DNA of 21,851 nucleotides from Gammaproteobacteria bacterium (GCA_003864535.1 BHEQ01000010.1:1-21851), one strand, 5' to 3'; positions 1 to 6,734 are shown, counted from the first letter of the stretch. Notes: a model not told the origin generated them from the letters alone. Program-made: numbers and translations.

Positions 1-305
1 AATGCTGATAATGCACAAGACCAATCTCACTGCCAGATGGAAGCTCATTCTCAGCTAAAAATGCTTGCCAGATAAGATCAGTTAAGCACGTGCGTAACGC
101 GATTTCATCCCCAACTAAGCTAAGACCGCGCCCAATTTTTTTATCTAAATAAATATTATACTTTTGTAATTGCGCCTCAATACTATGTACATGACTTTGT
201 AACACACTGCGACTAATGCACCAAAGATCTGATAAATAATCTAATTTAATTGGTTTAGGATTAGGATTAGGATTATGATTATGATTATGATTAGAATTAA
301 TTAAT
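1..305 (-). pseudogene. Out-of-frame continuation of HTH/PRD-type transcriptional regulator (partial, runs off window)
   Basis: On the minus strand the bases from about 305 to 1 form an open frame with no stop, one base out of register with the upstream regulator ORF. It begins with an Asn-rich linker (alternating Asn-His and Asn-Pro encoded by a hexanucleotide repeat). A second winged-helix-like segment follows (LDYLSDLWCISRSVLQSHV, then a stretch containing KKIGRGLSLVGDE). This is the layout of BglG/Mga/LicR-type regulators, where a second HTH precedes PRD and EII-like domains. Removing one 4-base AATT unit at 295-306 would join the two frames. I infer a broken gene, a phase-variable gene or a sequencing error; the sequence alone does not decide. 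The rest of the protein lies outside the window. Confidence 0.72.
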
Positions 306-306
306 T
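255..306. repeat. Hexanucleotide array (7 units) followed by AATT x3 at the regulator frameshift
   Basis: On the plus strand, TTAGGA occurs three times (255-272), TTATGA three times (273-290) and TTAGAA once (291-296). AATT x3 overlaps its end (295-306). The hexamer part is frame-neutral and encodes an Asn-rich linker in the minus-strand regulator. The tetramer is not frame-neutral: losing or gaining one unit moves the frame, and loss of one unit fuses the 127-residue N-terminal ORF to the downstream frame. Confidence 0.85.
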
Positions 307-680
307 TCTTGCAAATGATTGTTATCTTGCAAAGCAAGATTAGCTTGCATAGTTTTATGATCTTGCAATGGACTTGCAAATAAAAGAACAAGTAGAGCCT
401 CAATCCGCGCTTTACTTGTGCGTGGAATCTCATTTTCTAAATCTTGCTCGGGAAGATTTGCGTATAAATTAGTGTCAAAGATTAATAATTGATAGCCATA
501 AAGGCGCTGATATTGGATCACCGCGCCATATTTTTTAAGGCTATCATTTAATGAGGCAACATCTGTGCGTACTGTCCTTGTTGAGACAGCAAGATAATTT
601 GCTAATTGGGTTTGGGACAAATTCTCATGTGAAATTAATTTAAAGAGTTGTGCCAAACGCGGATAAGAAAATAATGGCAT
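297..680 (-). CDS. N-terminal HTH segment of BglG/LicR-type regulator, prematurely terminated
   Basis: This 127-residue ORF starts with a helix-turn-helix (about residues 8-45, containing LSQTQLANYLAVSTRTVRTD). A wing-like segment follows, as in the first DNA-binding domain of PRD-containing activators or antiterminators. Such proteins normally run to 500-650 residues with two HTHs, PRDs and PTS-like domains, so 127 residues is a fragment. The stop lies inside an AATT repeat and the coding signal continues in the next frame down to position 1. The ATG is 6 nt after the DgaF stop, so the gene is the last member of the operon. A good Shine-Dalgarno is not at normal distance; AAGGAA sits about 15 nt upstream, inside the DgaF end. 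The likely role is a substrate- and phosphorylation-responsive regulator of the operon, by context only. Confidence 0.7.
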   Translation of the reverse strand: MPLFSYPRLAQLFKLISHENLSQTQLANYLAVSTRTVRTDVASLNDSLKKYGAVIQYQRLYGYQLLIFDTNLYANLPEQDLENEIPRTSKARIEALLVLLFASPLQDHKTMQANLALQDNNHLQEIN

Positions 681-686
681 TATTTA

Positions 687-1424
687 TTAAAAGCATTCCT
701 TAACTAATTGTAATAGTCTTGCAACATCATTAGGGCGCGTATTGCCCGTGGTTGCATCAATAATCGAGCTGTAAATATGGGGGATTATTTTCTTAACTCC
801 AGCATCCAAGCCAATCTGTAAGATTTTTTTAAAATTGTCTAAATCAATCCCACCCGTAGGTTCTAGATAAAAATCAGCAGCAGCGCAAGCTTTGGCAATG
901 GCGCGATATTCATCTTCAAACTTAAGCCCTTGCATCGGGAAAAATTTAATCGAACTTGCGCCCATATCTTGGAGCATTGCAATCGCGGTTTGGATTGGAA
1001 TAATTGCATCAGGCATTGTTCTGCTTAATGCACCTGTTGATATTTTTACAAAGCCAATTTTACCAGTTGGCGATACGAGCGCATTCACGACAGTCTCGTT
1101 CTGCCCAAGTAAAGCACGACTAGCAGCAGCTCCTGTAAAAACTTGATTAACATGTTGCGGCTGCACCACTTGAGATATTTTGGCAACCTTAGCAGATTGA
1201 GTTGGATCTCCAGCGCCTAAACCAATGGAGAGCGCATTATTTGTCGCATGTGCATACGCTTGCATATCAATAATCGCGCTGTTTATATCAGGATAATTTT
1301 TAGCTAAGACACCGATCACGACAAAACCTTCCGCGGCTTGGTAAATTTCACGCGCATTATCTATTGATCCTGCTAATACATTCAAACAAACACGATCTTT
1401 ATAATAATTTGGACTAAGTTGCAT
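687..1424 (-). CDS. dgaF: KDGP aldolase family protein, DgaF-like
   Basis: This 245-residue protein matches the DgaF / 2-dehydro-3-deoxy-phosphogluconate (KDGP) aldolase family, a TIM-barrel class I aldolase that splits KDGP into pyruvate and glyceraldehyde 3-phosphate. Visible features are the N-terminal NYYKDRVCLNVLAGS stretch, a likely Schiff-base lysine at residue 160 in SSIKFFPMQG, and LEPTGGIDLDN near residue 188, all typical of the family. It is full length. The start is supported by AAGGA 7 nt upstream. It follows the DgaE-like gene after 197 nt that contain an interspersed hairpin repeat, and precedes the regulator by 6 nt. The DgaE-DgaF pairing points to degradation of an amino sugar acid. 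Gene symbol by family resemblance to Salmonella dgaF; the substrate here is not proven. Confidence 0.88.
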   Translation of the reverse strand: MQLSPNYYKDRVCLNVLAGSIDNAREIYQAAEGFVVIGVLAKNYPDINSAIIDMQAYAHATNNALSIGLGAGDPTQSAKVAKISQVVQPQHVNQVFTGAAASRALLGQNETVVNALVSPTGKIGFVKISTGALSRTMPDAIIPIQTAIAMLQDMGASSIKFFPMQGLKFEDEYRAIAKACAAADFYLEPTGGIDLDNFKKILQIGLDAGVKKIIPHIYSSIIDATTGNTRPNDVARLLQLVKECF

Positions 1425-1621
1425 TTTATTTCCTTTGGTTTTAATTAATAGCTAGGCTTATTATTAACCTTATAACTTTATTTAAATATTTGTAATTACT
1501 AAGAAGTTAAGGAAGCCCCACCCAGCCTCCCCTTAGTAGGGAAGCTCTAAAAGTCCCACAACACTGAGTATTTCCTGCGAAGTGGGTATTTATAGGGGAT
1601 TTATAGAAGTGCTGCGTGTTT
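1425..1621 (-). other. Intergenic spacer dgaE-dgaF carrying interspersed repeat copy 1
   Basis: The 197-nt gap inside the operon holds one inverted copy of the GC-rich repeat family. I see no gene. On the transcript the repeat could fold and act as a partial terminator or an mRNA-stability element between the two enzymes. Confidence 0.6.
1512..1603 (-). repeat. Interspersed hairpin repeat, copy 1 (minus orientation)
   Basis: Reverse-complemented, it reads AAATCCCC, then CCCACTTCGCAGG, GTGTTGTGGGACTTTTAGAG, then an imperfect CTTCCCT-ACTA-AGGGGAG hairpin and GGCTGGGTGGGG. Blocks and order match copy 2 (4001-4082) with point differences. It is long-form, about 90 nt. Confidence 0.8.
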
Positions 1622-2728
1622 TTAATTAATAGCTGTACATATTAATTGATATGCCGTTTCTAGTTGAGTTGAACTTACACTTCTTACGTCAACTTCAACT
1701 TTACCTTCGTTTGCTTTGTATTCCCTAAAATAAATCACCACAGATCCTTGCTTTAATTTAGCTAATATCTCAAAGGTTGTTTTGCCTAATACTTTCTCAT
1801 CAAAATAAAGTTCAGCCCTAGCAATATCACGCCCTGCGCTATCCCAAACAGCTTTGGCACTCATGCCGTTGAGGAGGTTTATTTTATTAATAAAAGGCTC
1901 CATTTTCTCAAGCATCTCAGCCCCTGTGGTTTGCGGTGTACTCAAGTATAAATCAATGGCTTTAGTTAATCCTAAAATTCCCTCTTTACCAACCTTCATC
2001 GCACGCCCAATCCCATTTGATTGTAATTTAATCCAATCTATATAGGTTTTTTTACCAATCACAAGTCCGCTTGTTGGTCCTTCTATAGCTTTTGCACCAC
2101 TATAAATCACAATATCTGCACCCATTTGATGATAGATCATGAGATCCTCTTCAGCTGCTGCATCAATAATCAAAGGGATTTTATGTTTTTGAGAAATAGC
2201 GATCATCTCAGTAACACTCGGCATACTTTTTTGCACACAATGATGTGATTTAATATATAGAAGTGCAGCGGTATCAGCATTAATCATCGTCTCTATATGT
2301 GCCAGGCTACACTCATTTGCATAACCTGCCTCAACCATAATTCCACCACCTAAGGCTATCATAGAGGCAACTGGTGCGCCATAATTTACATTATGTCCTT
2401 TAGGAATGATGATCTCTCGTGGGACGATTTTTAAGCTGGTGTGTAAATTTAAAATTAAATCAAGATCATCTTTAGATATCAAAGCACCTACAGATTGCGC
2501 CATTCCAGAAGATGCACAAGATACAATCACCGCAGCTTCAACCTGCAAACGTTTGGCAATATATTCACCTGTTTTATCAAGCAGATCTTTAATCTCAAAA
2601 AAATGCTGCAAGCCCACGTTCATCTCATCAATTACCGCAGCAACAGGGGTTGAAACCCCAAGGATAGTCATCCTTCCTGAGGCATTAATCACTTCTTTGA
2701 GATTATATTTTTCATAAATTGATTTCAT
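1622..2728 (-). CDS. dgaE: DgaE family PLP-dependent ammonia lyase
   Basis: This 368-residue protein is a fold-type I PLP enzyme related to SelA and to Salmonella DgaE, which removes ammonia from D-glucosaminate 6-phosphate to give 2-keto-3-deoxygluconate 6-phosphate. Seen here: the N-terminal INASGRMTILGVS signature, the small-residue cofactor loop VSCASSGMAQSVGAL (about 69-83), the Asp of LIIDAAAEEDL (Asp189), and the probable PLP lysine Lys213 in SGAKAIEGPTSG. Length is normal. The ATG is preceded by AAGGA at 9 nt. It lies between the deacetylase gene (69 nt upstream, through a 12-nt tandem repeat) and the DgaF-like aldolase. Function is inferred from family and neighbours; the true substrate may be an amino acid sugar other than glucosaminate. 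Confidence 0.88.
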   Translation of the reverse strand: MKSIYEKYNLKEVINASGRMTILGVSTPVAAVIDEMNVGLQHFFEIKDLLDKTGEYIAKRLQVEAAVIVSCASSGMAQSVGALISKDDLDLILNLHTSLKIVPREIIIPKGHNVNYGAPVASMIALGGGIMVEAGYANECSLAHIETMINADTAALLYIKSHHCVQKSMPSVTEMIAISQKHKIPLIIDAAAEEDLMIYHQMGADIVIYSGAKAIEGPTSGLVIGKKTYIDWIKLQSNGIGRAMKVGKEGILGLTKAIDLYLSTPQTTGAEMLEKMEPFINKINLLNGMSAKAVWDSAGRDIARAELYFDEKVLGKTTFEILAKLKQGSVVIYFREYKANEGKVEVDVRSVSSTQLETAYQLICTAIN

Positions 2729-2766
2729 TGTTGTAGTCCTTATTTTAACCTTTATTTAAGTCCTTA

Positions 2767-2814
2767 TTTTATTTAGTGTTTTATTTAATGTTTTATTTCA
2801 TGCTTTATTTATAT
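2767..2814. repeat. 12-nt tandem repeat, 4 units, spanning the metallohydrolase stop codon
   Basis: Plus-strand units are TTTTATTTAGTG, TTTTATTTAATG, TTTTATTTCATG and a degenerate CTTTATTTATAT. The minus-strand TGA stop of the amidohydrolase gene (2798-2800) is inside the third unit, so the array covers its last codons and the following spacer. Confidence 0.85.
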
Positions 2815-3943
2815 CTTCTAAAAACTCACCATTAACAATCGCGGCAATAGGGACGATGCTTTGTGCACCTATACGAATTTCGCCATGTGCATCGGTTAAT
2901 TCTATGCGTTCATTTTTAATATCAAAGATAGTAATATCAGCATCATAACCAACTTTTAAATAGCCTTTATGCTCTAAATGCAATAGGTCAGCGGCTTTGT
3001 GGGTAACACATGCTAAAATTTGTGGCATAGAAAAACCCATGCACAAGAATTTACTCATAACAAAAGCTAAGCTACAAACCTGCCCATTAGTGCGATTTTT
3101 ATGATAAATATCCGAGCTAATTAAATCAGGATAAGTGCCAATACGCATGGCTTGTTCTGCAACATCAAAGCTAAAGCTTGCGCCGCCATGCCCAACATCT
3201 AAAATCACGCCGCGGCTTAAAGCATTTTTAATAGAATCCTTTAACTGACCATTAATATCTAAAATACGATTAGGTTTTCCATTAAAACAATGGGTAATAA
3301 TATCCCCACAACTTAAAAGATCGGCAATCTCATCTAGATTTGGTGGGTTATTTCCAATATGAACCATCAGCGGTAATCCGCCATTTTCTTGCTGCATTTT
3401 TTTAGCTTCAAGGAGTGGTTTGATGCCGTTGCTACCAACCACACTGCTACTCATCCGCGCTTTTATACCTTTGATAAAGTGCGGATAACGCTCCAGTGCA
3501 TCTTTTAGAGCTTGATGATTAATATTATCCATATCTGCTAATTCATTTTGCACAATAATCCCAATTTGGGAAATATTTAAAAATGCAAATACATTGGTTT
3601 TAGCCGCGCAGGTTAGTTTATAAAAATGATCAATATCAAAAGCTCCAACGCTGCCAGCGTCTATCATCGTAGTCACGCCCAAAGCTGCACCTGCTAAATC
3701 AGGCTCATCATAATAAATAGGCGAGGCTGCATAACAATGCGTATGTGCATCAATCCAGCCTGCGCTAACAAAATGCTGACCTTTTAGATCAACAATTTTA
3801 TTATTATTATTATTATTATTCTCATTAGCATCTAAACTAAGATTAGGTGCGATTGCTTTGATTTTTCCATTTTCGATATAAATATCAAAAAGATCATGCG
3901 GAGCCTCAATTGATTTTGCATGTTTAATAATTAGACTATTCAT
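2798..3943 (-). CDS. Amidohydrolase/deacetylase family metallohydrolase (cog3964 type)
   Basis: This 381-residue amidohydrolase-superfamily enzyme has a predicted binuclear metal site. The metal HxH is His67/His69 in AGWIDAHTHC. The bridging lysine is probably Lys161 in FIKGIKARMS. Further ligands are His195 (MVHIGN) and His218 (THCFNG), and the catalytic Asp278 is in SSDIYHKNR. A small N-terminal and C-terminal beta-sandwich flanks the barrel. Relatives are often annotated as dihydroorotase or adenine deaminase, but characterised cog3964 members hydrolyse acylated substrates, so N- or O-deacylation is more likely. It sits between the DUF4310 gene and the DgaE-like lyase and probably exposes the amino group for DgaE. 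AGAGG lies about 9 nt before the ATG. Odd: seven consecutive Asn (residues 42-48) coded by a pure AAT run in the N-terminal sandwich domain. Confidence 0.88.
   Translation of the reverse strand: MNSLIIKHAKSIEAPHDLFDIYIENGKIKAIAPNLSLDANENNNNNNNKIVDLKGQHFVSAGWIDAHTHCYAASPIYYDEPDLAGAALGVTTMIDAGSVGAFDIDHFYKLTCAAKTNVFAFLNISQIGIIVQNELADMDNINHQALKDALERYPHFIKGIKARMSSSVVGSNGIKPLLEAKKMQQENGGLPLMVHIGNNPPNLDEIADLLSCGDIITHCFNGKPNRILDINGQLKDSIKNALSRGVILDVGHGGASFSFDVAEQAMRIGTYPDLISSDIYHKNRTNGQVCSLAFVMSKFLCMGFSMPQILACVTHKAADLLHLEHKGYLKVGYDADITIFDIKNERIELTDAHGEIRIGAQSIVPIAAIVNGEFLEDINKA
3800..3820. repeat. Trinucleotide repeat (ATT)7 coding poly-Asn
   Basis: Seven perfect ATT units on the plus strand encode seven consecutive Asn on the minus strand in the N-terminal domain of the metallohydrolase. 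Changes in copy number keep frame and alter a surface loop. Confidence 0.9.
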
Positions 3944-4000
3944 GAACTTAAACCTCTTAATCTTTTAATCTTTTAAAAAAGCCCTATTTAATTATCCCAT

Positions 4001-4082
4001 AAATCCCCACTTCGCAAGGGACACTCCGTGTTGTGGAACTTTTACAGCTCCTCCCCTGCGAAGTGGAAGCAGGAAGAGGAGA
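4001..4082 (+). repeat. Interspersed hairpin repeat, copy 2 (long form)
   Basis: It begins AAATCCCCACTTCGCA, continues GTGTTGTGGAACTTTTACAG and then CTCCTCCCCTGCGAAG, and ends in an AGGAAGAGGAG tail. It shares block order with copy 1 and its 3' core with copies 3 and 4. It is in the 165-nt gap between the DUF4310 and metallohydrolase genes, antisense to the operon transcript. Confidence 0.82.
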
Positions 4083-4092
4083 TTTTAAACTT

Positions 4093-4116
4093 TTAGCCTA
4101 TTAGCCTATTAGCCTG
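4093..4116. repeat. 8-nt tandem repeat, 3 units, on the DUF4310 stop codon
   Basis: Plus-strand units are TTAGCCTA, TTAGCCTA and TTAGCCTG. The minus-strand TAA stop of the DUF4310 gene (4109-4111) is the start of the last unit. A second weaker 8-mer (CTTTTAAT twice, about 3957-3976) lies on the other side of the same intergenic gap. Confidence 0.8.
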
Positions 4117-4783
4117 TGATTATTGGAAATAAAGAACCAAACAACATCGCTCCTAAAATTGCGCCACCAGCGACAGGTTTTTTCCAAACATAAAATAATA
4201 ATGCCCCAATTAATGAGCCAATTCCAATCGGAATAGTTACCGCCATAGCTTGAAGGATAATAAGTGGACCTAAAAAACGCCCCGATGCATTACCCGCACC
4301 CATCATGACATCCGCGCCATAAGTTGAATTACCCTGCCCCACGGTAAATTTACGCGCTAAAATAATCACGCCGCCCATTAATGCACCTAAGCCAAAGCCT
4401 GTTATAAGAGAGACTACAAAATTATCAATAGGAAGTCTAAAACCTGAGGCTAGCAAAAGAGCAGGAACACCAAGGCCTAAGCCTGTTTGAATCGCTCCGC
4501 CGATATCTAAAATACCAACCAAAGAGCCTTCTAAAATTCGTGCAAATAAGAAACTTGCGCCAAAGGCTGCAACTGCGCTGTACGAACCTGTGCTCATTCC
4601 ATCTTTAAGCATTGCGACAAAGACGACTTCATTAAACGCGCCGATGCCGTGAGTTACATACATATGCGTTCCAGCAAATACTCCAGCTGAAAGCAAGCCT
4701 ACAAATAAAGGAAAAGTCCATTCTGCGTACCAAAAATCATTTTTAAAAAAATCATTTTTAAGATCAATCGTTGTTGTTGTCAT
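4109..4783 (-). CDS. DUF4310 family membrane protein, putative transport subunit
   Basis: This 224-residue protein is very hydrophobic, with about six candidate membrane segments (near 24-43, 68-86, 98-113, 120-143, 170-199, 203-222). A cytosolic-looking N-terminus precedes them, and Gly-rich conserved-looking loops are present (GQGNSTYGADVMMGAGNAS at about 149-167). It matches my recollection of the DUF4310 family, which is found beside DUF4311, DUF4312 and SFCGS-family genes. No enzymatic motif is seen. Together with the DUF4311 protein it is the likely membrane channel for the operon substrate; this is inference from membrane character and gene company. GAGG precedes the ATG by about 8 nt, and a 51-nt gap with the palindrome AGCAAGCTTGCT separates it from the DUF4311 gene. 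Confidence 0.82.
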   Translation of the reverse strand: MTTTTIDLKNDFFKNDFWYAEWTFPLFVGLLSAGVFAGTHMYVTHGIGAFNEVVFVAMLKDGMSTGSYSAVAAFGASFLFARILEGSLVGILDIGGAIQTGLGLGVPALLLASGFRLPIDNFVVSLITGFGLGALMGGVIILARKFTVGQGNSTYGADVMMGAGNASGRFLGPLIILQAMAVTIPIGIGSLIGALLFYVWKKPVAGGAILGAMLFGSLFPIITG

Positions 4784-4834
4784 TATTTAAACCTCATTAA
4801 TAGTATCTAAAGTTAGCGAGCAAGCTTGCTATAA

Positions 4835-5611
4835 TTATTTGCCACTTATAGAATTATGTAATCCTTGTAGCCAAACTGGGGTATCAATCATGAATGAAGC
4901 TAAAAACTTAAGATCAAACCCGCGGAAGAATCCACTTAAAACAAAGAGTAATATTATTGCTCCCATCATGATTTGAGTTACTTTAGTCCAGCCATTATCA
5001 TCCACACCTTTACCAATTAAAATGCCTAAAACTAAACCTGGGATCGCATTCCCCATGATCAATTGGGCTAATCCACCAAATAAAGTTGCCCAAAAACCAG
5101 CACGGCGACCAGCATCCATCGCGGCGAGCCAGAAAATTACAGGCATGACCGTATTAACTAAAATATTAGCCGCTGGAACTAAAACGTTAGTTGCCGTTGT
5201 TTTTAAAGTATCTGGAACGATAGTTGTCGTACTATTTAAAAATGCGACAACGAGTGCGCCGATGATCATACATGCGATAGCCATTTTTTTAGGATCATGC
5301 ATAGTTTTAGTAACATCACGATTAGTCATCATTAACGCAGCTACGCCCCAATGTGGAATAATCCGATGATCAACATCTTGAGTAAACGCGCCAGCTGCAA
5401 CAGATGATGCCCAAGCATTAAAGAAAAACCCTAAACCAAAAGAGAAATGCGAGGCAGGATCACCCTCACAAGAATTTAACTCACCCAAAGTGCGAAATGC
5501 ACCCATTCCTTGAACTGTCGGCGCATGAAACATTCTTGCAGCCCCAGCCCCCAATCCAAAACCACACAAAGCACCGACAATCAGTGACTTAAATAAAATA
5601 ATTATAAACAT
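4835..5611 (-). CDS. DUF4311 family membrane protein, putative transport subunit
   Basis: This 258-residue membrane protein has candidate segments near 2-24, 56-75, 108-127, 145-166, 172-200 and 210-230. It has a polar conserved-looking motif, GELNSCEGDPASHFSFG (about 43-59), that could line a substrate path. It resembles the DUF4311 family, a fixed neighbour of DUF4310 and DUF4312. The ATG overlaps the stop of the DUF4312 gene as TAATG with AAGGAG upstream, so translation of the two is probably coupled, which suggests a stoichiometric complex. The function is unknown; a permease role is inferred from topology and from the metabolic enzymes downstream. It does not look like a mannose-type EIIC, although Gly/Ala-rich helices could mislead. 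Confidence 0.82.
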   Translation of the reverse strand: MFIIILFKSLIVGALCGFGLGAGAARMFHAPTVQGMGAFRTLGELNSCEGDPASHFSFGLGFFFNAWASSVAAGAFTQDVDHRIIPHWGVAALMMTNRDVTKTMHDPKKMAIACMIIGALVVAFLNSTTTIVPDTLKTTATNVLVPAANILVNTVMPVIFWLAAMDAGRRAGFWATLFGGLAQLIMGNAIPGLVLGILIGKGVDDNGWTKVTQIMMGAIILLFVLSGFFRGFDLKFLASFMIDTPVWLQGLHNSISGK

Positions 5612-5910
5612 TATGCTGCTCCTTCAAATATAACTTTATCAATCTCTAAAATAGTTACCATGACCGAAACATCCAGCACCACACTGTAATGAGCTATCTT
5701 TCTTGGTAAAAATATGAATAAAAATTTCTCTACACGCCGTTGCACATTGGCTGAAACAACTTGAACATCTTCAGGCTCTATTCTTAAAATAATATTTTGA
5801 TTACCTTTTAAAATAGCAGCCTGAACACAATTTATACCATCAGCAAATGCTTGCTGTGCGCTCTTGCCTTGCCCTGAGACACGGACAGATGTTTGGTATT
5901 GTTTTTTCAT
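5611..5910 (-). CDS. DUF4312 family protein
   Basis: This 99-residue soluble protein matches the DUF4312 family by its VSGQGKSAQQAFADGIN start and the basic VQRRVEKFLFIFLPRK middle. There is no signal peptide; a short hydrophobic strand region near 78-92 is too weak for a confident membrane helix. The biochemical role is unknown. It is sandwiched between the SFCGS protein gene (8 nt upstream) and the DUF4311 gene (TAATG overlap), so it probably acts with the membrane pair as a cytosolic component. GAGGA for its ATG overlaps the TGA stop of the upstream gene, again suggesting coupling. Confidence 0.82.
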   Translation of the reverse strand: MKKQYQTSVRVSGQGKSAQQAFADGINCVQAAILKGNQNIILRIEPEDVQVVSANVQRRVEKFLFIFLPRKIAHYSVVLDVSVMVTILEIDKVIFEGAA

Positions 5911-5918
5911 AAAAATCC

Positions 5919-6284
5919 TCAGGCTGGATATTTTTTAACATAAGCTTTAATTAAGCGTTCGCCTAACTCCTCTTTGTCCATAAATCCAAAGCCTAATACT
6001 GTGCAGCCTTCAGCAATAGCGGTCTCGCCCTCTTCAATTGAGCGCATGCCGTAACGTACTTTATAACCGTATTTGGTTTGAGCCGTAATAGCACCAGCAC
6101 CGCCGCTCCCACAAAAGGAGATTCCTAACTGAGCTTGCTCAGCATTCATAACATCCCCAAGCTTCATATCCGCGGCAACGCCTGCAATTACGATTACTTT
6201 CGCGCCTGCTTTTTCCGCCCCTACTGCAACGTGTTGACCTTTACCTAAACGATCACCGATTACCATTAGAATTTGTGTACTCAT
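5919..6284 (-). CDS. Glycine-rich SFCGS family protein
   Basis: This 121-residue protein has the family signature GISFCGSGGAGAITAQTKYG (residues 54-73), with Cys58 in the SFCGS motif. An N-terminal ILMVIGDRLGKGQHVAVGAEKAGA segment precedes it that looks like a small alpha/beta domain. Function is not established. The shape (about 120 residues, a single Gly-flanked Cys, a neighbour of membrane subunits) resembles cytosolic EIIB-like domains, and phosphocysteine chemistry is possible but is my inference. AAGGAG lies 7 nt before the ATG, a strong ribosome site. It follows the PRD gene after a 123-nt gap with a 9-nt tandem repeat. Confidence 0.85.
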   Translation of the reverse strand: MSTQILMVIGDRLGKGQHVAVGAEKAGAKVIVIAGVAADMKLGDVMNAEQAQLGISFCGSGGAGAITAQTKYGYKVRYGMRSIEEGETAIAEGCTVLGFGFMDKEELGERLIKAYVKKYPA

Positions 6285-6365
6285 TTTTTTACTCCTTAAT
6301 TTATATAATCTTTATTTACATGATCTTTTAATTAAATATCATGACTCATACTCTGGGAGATACTT

Positions 6366-6410
6366 TGCAAATACTGTAAATATTGCAAATGTTGAAAATA
6401 TTACAAATTA
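6366..6410. repeat. 9-nt tandem repeat, 5 units, ending at the PRD gene stop codon
   Basis: Plus-strand units are TGCAAATAC, TGTAAATAT, TGCAAATGT, TGAAAATAT and TACAAATTA. The last unit ends exactly on the stop codon of the minus-strand PRD gene (6408-6410). The array occupies the spacer between the first and second genes of the operon. Confidence 0.8.
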
Positions 6411-6734
6411 AGCTTGTCCAAACGCTACTTCAAAATGTACCGATAATAAATAAGCTTCAGATGGATCAAGCGCAGGTAATAAAGCGACAACTTTATGGGC
6501 AAGGTCTATAGATTTTTCTGAAATCTCATCAAAAAGAGTCGCGTCAATTTCAGGTAGTTCCTCACCTGTTTCTGCACGGCTTACCATGGCTTTAATATGT
6601 GAGAGCAGCATTTTTAGACGCGCTGCGCTCATTACTGTAGGTTCTATCCAGTTTGAGATTAATTGCATGATTTGGGTGGTAACGTAAGCTTGATCAAGCT
6701 TGTCTTCTTTAACTCTAAAAACCTGGGCACTCAT
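6408..6734 (-). CDS. Free-standing PRD domain protein
   Basis: This 108-residue protein looks like one PTS-regulation domain (PRD) with no HTH and no other domain. The PRD histidines are His46 (in LKMLLSHIKAMVSR, followed by the usual short acidic loop and LPEI) and His100 (in YLLSVHFEVA); His80 is also present. PRDs are phosphorylated on histidine by HPr or EIIB. A lone PRD as first gene of an operon could be a phosphorylation sensor, a partner of the multidomain regulator at the other end, or a carrier in a phosphorelay. AAGGA lies 10 nt before the ATG. It is the promoter-proximal gene, facing the divergent control region with rplK. The assignment is fairly sure; the role is inferred. Confidence 0.8.
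   Translation of the reverse strand: MSAQVFRVKEDKLDQAYVTTQIMQLISNWIEPTVMSAARLKMLLSHIKAMVSRAETGEELPEIDATLFDEISEKSIDLAHKVVALLPALDPSEAYLLSVHFEVAFGQA

Noticed and set aside
255..296. Telomere-like or replication-related TTAGGA repeat
   Set aside because: It is short, mixed with TTATGA, and lies in a coding linker; simple slippage explains it.
297..310. Programmed ribosomal frameshift in the regulator
   Set aside because: No slippery heptamer, stimulatory hairpin or internal Shine-Dalgarno is visible. A repeat-length change is a simpler explanation.
4109..5611. Mannose-family PTS EIIC/EIID pair
   Set aside because: Despite the Dga-type enzymes nearby, the two membrane proteins lack recognisable EIIC/EIID features and fit DUF4310/DUF4311 with their usual small partners.
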